A stretch of DNA of 64,000 nt from Punctularia strigosozonata HHB-11173 SS5 (lineage: Eukaryota > Basidiomycota > Agaricomycetes > Corticiales > Punctulariaceae). Location of the stretch: positions 685,273-749,272 of the forward strand of contig NW_006767447.1 in the NCBI RefSeq assembly GCF_000264995.1. Reading direction: 5' to 3'. A model generated the notes under the pieces. It saw only the letters and a list, made by a program, of their open reading frames with translations, did not search any database and was not told the origin of the DNA. Of the stretch, positions 59,079 to 64,000 are shown in pieces. The first letter of the stretch is position 1. Each line of letters opens with the position of its first letter. The position numbers and the translations under genes were made by a program.

Positions 59079-59749
59079 GGTGGCGAGGGGCAAAGAAGCT
59101 GGCCGATGACCACGCACTGCGGCGGGAGCTTCGAAGTCGCGTTCACGTTCTCCTCTCGTTCGACAACATGATTACTCCTGCCTGACACAAGCGTGTCCCC
59201 ACGTTCATCCGCCGAGCATGTTTTTTATGCCTTTTGATCGCCTCGTCGTCGACCACTTCGTAGCGCTGGGCTCTGAGGACGTCACGACGATGGACAGATT
59301 TCACGATGCCCAACTCAGGAAACGGGACCGCACGGACGGGTGCACGTACTGACCACATTTCCCCTCTCCCATGCTTGTCGACACCTATCTCTTGTGACGT
59401 CTCTGACTTGGTCGGCTTCCTGTATTTACCGTTGGAAGTAAGCCCTACGAACGCTAGCGAGCTTCATGGAGTCTTCTGCTGCGCCAGATCAACGCATGTG
59501 TGTACAGTTTGGGCACAAATGGTGCCGGACCGTCTTGCAATAACGCACTATCGGCATCGTGGGCTTCGAAGTAGTGTTAGCGCTCATATCCGCTCAACAT
59601 GCGACTTGCACGCGCCCGGAGAAGAACGCACGTACGCCGAGCACAAGTCTATGGGTTTAGCTACCTGCAGGCCGTGGCAAACGTTGTGTTACCTCTCCTC
59701 ACCGCGTTTTTCTCAGAGCCGTCTCCTGCCCCCACATCAGCCGTCCTCG
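59079..59749. other. Divergent promoter region between vma9 and the DUF2235 gene
   Basis: A minus-strand frame at 59143-59358 is basic and protein-like but overlaps the vma9 promoter and has no known family. No gene is called. Confidence 0.4.
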
Positions 59750-62700
59750 ATGTCCGGCCAGCCTATCCATGTGTCGTCGGACTCGCCCAACGATCACCCA
59801 CCGCCCACCGTCCTGGAAAACGCGGCGTCGGCGAGCGGTACGACTCCAATCGCCGAAGAAACACTGGACACGACGCCAGGACCTGTTGTCCCAGAGATTG
59901 ACGAAAGGCCCAAGTGCAACTGCCCTATTACAGGCCGGAACCTCGTTGTATGCATCGACGGAACTGCGAACCAATTTGGCATGAAGGTCAGAACGTTGTC
60001 CCAGCCGTCGACTTCCCGGTGATAACTTGATGCTCTCGTAGAACACGAATGTGGTAGAGCTGTACAGTCGCCTCGTCGAAGACGCGGGGCAACTCGCGTA
60101 CTACGACAGTGGGATTGGCACGTACGTCGATGACCGCTGCTCCATGCGTTACGTGGCCCAAGTCATCGATCACACCGTTGATATGGCCATTGCATGGTAA
60201 GGAGAGCCGTGTATATGGTTGAACCGCTCCCTTGACCGTATCAACGTCCGTTAGGAACTACAAAGAGAATGTCCTCAAGGCGTACGAATGGCTGGTAGAA
60301 AACTATCAGACGGACGACCATATTTTCCTGTTCGGTATGGTCTCAGCCACATATCTTTCCCTTGTCTTTGATTGCGTGCACAGGGTTCTCTCGCGGGGCT
60401 CATCAAGTTCGCGTTATAGCGGGGATGATAGAAAAGGTACGTCCGCACTCTCAGTATTTCCCCTATGCCAGGTTCTTTAGCTTTCCTTGTAGGTTGGCCT
60501 CCTCAGGAAGGGAAACAATAGGCAGATACGCCTGTACGTGCGCCACTGTTCACAGTAACATGATGAACGTCGATTGCATGCAGTGCACACGATCTCTACG
60601 AATCTTCCACCGCCCATGAGAAGAGACGGTTCGATGAGTCTGGCACGCCGATGCAACAAGACTTCGAACACAAGACCACATGGCAGGGATCGATCCAGGA
60701 AAAAACATGTGCGTTTTCTTCTTATTCACAACAAGTCCAATAAACCCCCACTGAATTGGTTCTCGTAGTCCTTAAACACATCCCCGCCGCCGTATTCTGG
60801 CTTACGACCTTCCTCATCTTCACGCCGTCACTCGCTGCCCTGCTTCCCTACTCCGTCCTCTCTCTCCTCCCATCATCTCTCCGTTTCGCATCAACGATCC
60901 TAACTCACAGTCGCAAATCTCAACCTCCTCGGGTTGATCTTCGTGATCCTTGCGCTCCTCTGCTATCCCATAAGAAAGACGATGCGTGGGGATGTCTGCA
61001 AACACTTCAAGTCGACGTTATCGCGCGAAAATGTAAAGGTTCACTTCGTCGGTGCATGGTAGGTCATGCCTCCCGTTCGTGCGGCGATACCTGCTAAGTG
61101 CGGCATTTCTAGGGATACCATATCATCCGTCGGCATTACTAGGAGTCCTACCCCACCCGAAACGACCTCTGGTATGGCGCATGTCTGTGCTTTCAGGCAT
61201 GCGCTAGCGCTCGATGAACTACGGGTCAAGTTCCTACCCGAATACGCCAATGGAGGAGCTGGTCCGGTGGACGCCGAGGGCGACGTCAAAGAGGTGTGGT
61301 TTGCTGGATCTCACTCAGATATGTGAGAAAACATCTTGGTGAACGATCTTAGGATCAATGCTTACGGAAATCACCACAGCGGGGGAGGGAACGTACCGAA
61401 CCTCGAAAGTGACCGTCTCGGACCAGCGCTGCGCTGGATGATGTACGAAGCCTCGCTGTGGGGGCTTCGGATGAAAGCCGATGGAGGCAACTGGTACCCA
61501 TCACGACCCACCAAATCGATGAACTGGTTCTGGTGGTTCCTCGCTTGCCTGCCAATCAAGCGTCTATCGTACGAAGACGCGGAGGGCACAGAGAGATGGC
61601 AAGCTCACCTTCCCGCTGAGAATATCGTGAACCCTTACTCATAACACGTAGGCCGCCTCACTTTGCGGCACCTCGGCAGGTAAAGGAGGGACAGCTCATT
61701 CATGAGTCTGTCGCCGATGTCGGCGAGGATTACGTACCCAGTGCTCGGCTCCCGCCTACTCTCTCTTTAGGCTGGAATTTTGCCGAGCTGAAGTCCAAAG
61801 GGAAGATTGAAGAAGACTGTTCCGTTATCATCAGTGCTCTTCAAGAAAAGCGTGATCTCACTGAGAGGCAAATTCAGCGGCTGACGGAGCTGTCGTTGTC
61901 AGGCAAGTAATCGAGGCTTATATTACAATGGAACATCCATAACTAACGGTTTGAGAATGTTCAGATCATGGACGACAGCTCATCAACGATTTCCCTGATT
62001 CCCGCACGATATTGCTCGACGCGCTCGAACGAGAATCAGAACGCGAAGACGGAGTTGCGCGATCCAGCCTGCTCACAAGCGTTGTGATGGCAATGACAGC
62101 GTTCCGCTCGGTGGTGCCTCAGGGTCAGACGCGCGAGGTAGCAAAGCTGCGGCATATAGTGGCCATGGTTGATCAAGATACGCCAGAACAAGTTTCTGCT
62201 GCACATCATCTTCTGAACATGTTCCGTGACAGTGAGATATTCTCGCCACTCCTTGGATAGCATGACATCCTCATCAGCTTGCAGGACGGGTAAACGCCAT
62301 GAAAACCCATTCTGGCAGTGTCTCATCCGTCTCATTCTCTCCGAATGGCGCGCAAATCGCCTCGGGATCCGGGGACCATAGCATCCGAATCTGGAACGCG
62401 GACACCGGAAAGGAAATCTGTGAGCCTTTGCGGGGACACAGGGGCGACATCCAGTTGGTGACGTTCTCGCCCGATGGGAAACGTCTTGCCTCGGGCTCAT
62501 CATATGACAACGGTATTGTCCGATTGTGGGACGTAATGACAGGGCAGCAGATCGGGCAGCCGCTCCGAGGACATGCGCACTGGGTTATGTGTGTCGCATT
62601 CTCACCCGACGGCAACCGCATCGTCTCGGGCTCATGGGACGAGACGCTCCTACTCTGGGACGCGCAGACGGGACAGGCCATCGGCGAGCCTTTACGGGGC

Positions 62701-63195
62701 CATTCTGGCTATGTTTGTACCGCTGCTTTTTCACCAGATGGGAAGCACATCGCCTCTGGATCCAGCGACAACACGGTCCGAATCTGGGACGCCGAGACAG
62801 GCAAGCCAGTCGGGGACCCGCTGCGAGGCCACGATAGCGTAGTCAAAGCAGTCGCATATCGCCCCGACGGTGCGCGCATCATCTCGCAGTGTCAATCCGG
62901 GACTATCCGGATCTGGGACCCTCAGACAAGACAGATGGTGCTAGGGCCATTGCGATGGGACGAGCATCCGGCCTACCCTATAACATTCTCGCCGGATGGC
63001 CAGTACATCGTCTCCGGCTCCTTAGACGGCACGATCCGTATACGGGTCGCGCAGACGGGACGGACCGTGGCGGGCCCTTGGGAAGCTGACAGTGGCTTCT
63101 GCGTCAACTCTGTTGCATTTTCGCCCGATAGCAAGCACGTCGTCTCGGGCGGCTATGACGGAACGGTGAGAATCTGGGATGCGGAGATGGATTAG
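59750..63195 (+). CDS. DUF2235 hydrolase fused to WD40 propeller, with predicted membrane helices
   Basis: A multi-exon gene. Resolved exons: 59750-59986, 60042-60196, 60255-60334, 60384-60436, 60493-60533, 60584-60708, 60769 to about 60870, about 60925-61058, 61113-61322, 61380 to about 61640, about 61655-61902, 61965-62231, 62285-63195. DUF2235 (Tle1-like alpha/beta hydrolase) motifs: CIDGTANQFG, nucleophile GFSRGAHQ, HFVGAWDTISSVG and AGSHSDIGGG. Two hydrophobic segments (about 60775-60870 and 60925-60990) lie between the nucleophile and the VHFVGAW strand. A GC-AG intron with a CTAAC branch (61903-61964) and then a 53-bp phase-1 intron (62232-62284) lead into seven WD40 repeats of about 43 residues each (SPDG...IASGS...IRIWD). 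Two junctions, near 60.9 and 61.6 kb, are unresolved. Confidence 0.8.
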
Positions 63196-63339
63196 AGCAT
63201 TCTAGCATTTGGGGATGAGGTTGTTTGCGAGGTGCGGTTTCGCTCCCTGACGAGGGACATGATCGAATCATTGACTGGTTGTATGCGTGGAGTAGTGATC
63301 ATCCACGATTCGGCATCCGTACAGTTACCACACTACATT
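63196..63339. other. 3' flank of the fusion gene
   Basis: Non-coding, ends at the microsatellite. Confidence 0.4.
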
Positions 63340-63418
63340 GGTAGGTAGGTAAGTAGGTAGGTAGGTAGGTAGGTAGGTAGGTAGGTAGGTAGGTAGGTAG
63401 TATTAGGTGGGTAGGTAC
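63340..63418. repeat. TAGG/GGTA microsatellite
   Basis: Runs of the 4-bp unit GGTA, about 15 copies with minor interruptions, from about 63340 to 63400 and an imperfect end to 63418. Confidence 0.9.
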
Positions 63419-64000
63419 ATCCTGAATCTCCAGGAGCTTGGACAGCGCCGCAGGGGCCATTGACGCACCTCAGCTGTCATGTGGAATCTTCCAAGATGTG
63501 CATGGAGGAGTGCTTGAGATCGGAGATGGTTGCCTGTGCACTGGTTAGAGCATTTGTTGCAGTCGCAAGTTCCTCCCAGCCAGCAAGCCTCCGGATCAGG
63601 TTGTGTATGAGGATGGTCCACGGATATTCAAGACCATTTACGAGCGACTATTTGACGAGGGTACCACCTCGGGCTACTTGTTCCACCCCCTACTTAGGGT
63701 CAACTCGATAACAAAAAGTTGGCCCCAACTAGGCCCCCCAGCAGTGGACACGTGGGCTCTGGAGCAATCTGCGGTCTGGGGACACGCGAGGTGGACTTGT
63801 TTGAATGTGTCCAGCAGCACTGATATTGTCCACCGCAGTGCAAATTTGTCCACCACCCTGGATAAGGACAGCTGATCACTTCCATATTACAAATGTTATA
63901 AATATATTATTCCATGCGGTGTCCGGGGTCCCAACTCAGAAATGACTAGTTTTTAGCAGCATCCAGGGCAGTATTGTACGCACCCTGTTGGGACCACCAA
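63419..64000. other. Unresolved sequence at the window edge
   Basis: Minus-strand frame near 63490-63620 is protein-like (ATISDLKHSSMHILED) but short and unassigned. From 63745 to 63860 GTGGACA/TGTCCAC-like words recur, which may mark a transposon end or repeat. Cut by the window end. Confidence 0.3.

Noticed and set aside
59143-59358. Basic 71-codon minus-strand frame upstream of vma9
   Set aside because: It lies in the vma9 promoter and has no recognised homolog; short frames of this size occur by chance.
62012-62260. Stop codon at 62260 as the natural end of the DUF2235 gene
   Set aside because: A well-formed 53-bp intron removes it and joins the WD40 frame in phase, which is the simpler model.

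Overview
This is a nuclear window from a filamentous basidiomycete, most likely an Agaricomycete and perhaps a polypore. Nearly every gene is cut by 45-70 bp GT-AG introns, often with a CTAAC branch site. The gene content fits: class I hydrophobins, F-box/leucine-rich proteins, a kinase of the HGDLRxxN type, a DUF2235 hydrolase, and a full RNAi-type Hen1. All gene models below were built by hand, by joining reading frames across splice sites. Most joins keep phase exactly, so total exon lengths are multiples of three. The species call is inference.

Layout. (1) 0-7 kb and 23-33 kb hold eight hydrophobin loci in two structural subfamilies: six look intact, one is frameshifted and one is truncated. 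Most sit behind a TATA box about 80-115 bp upstream of the ATG. Three of the four subfamily-B loci share an identical 20-bp promoter motif. (2) 7-23 kb: a YJU2B/Saf4-type splicing factor, an aldo-keto reductase, a protein kinase with a long N-terminal extension, an SH3 adaptor, an F-box protein, a serine carboxypeptidase remnant, and a Gap1-type RasGAP. (3) 33-46 kb is a conserved core block: a paralogous SH3 adaptor, the FG nucleoporin Nup159/Nup214, an inositol polyphosphate 5-phosphatase and ribosomal protein uS10 (Rps20). (4) 46-56 kb is an accessory block: decayed and intact F-box-like genes mixed with three tandem GFA/CENP-V-type zinc proteins. (5) 56-63.2 kb: the small-RNA 2'-O-methyltransferase Hen1 with a Gly/Trp-rich tail, V-ATPase subunit e (Vma9), and a gene in which a DUF2235 hydrolase with two predicted membrane helices is spliced to a seven-bladed WD40 propeller.

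The best candidates for something not well described are the DUF2235-membrane-WD40 fusion at 59.75-63.2 kb, the GW-rich tail of Hen1, and the shared hydrophobin promoter motif. The long gene-poor stretches (1.5-4 kb, 4.6-6 kb, 18.5-20 kb, 24.3-27 kb, 28.7-29.8 kb, 30.4-32.8 kb) look like decayed sequence. I found no tRNA, rRNA or CRISPR, and no intact transposon.
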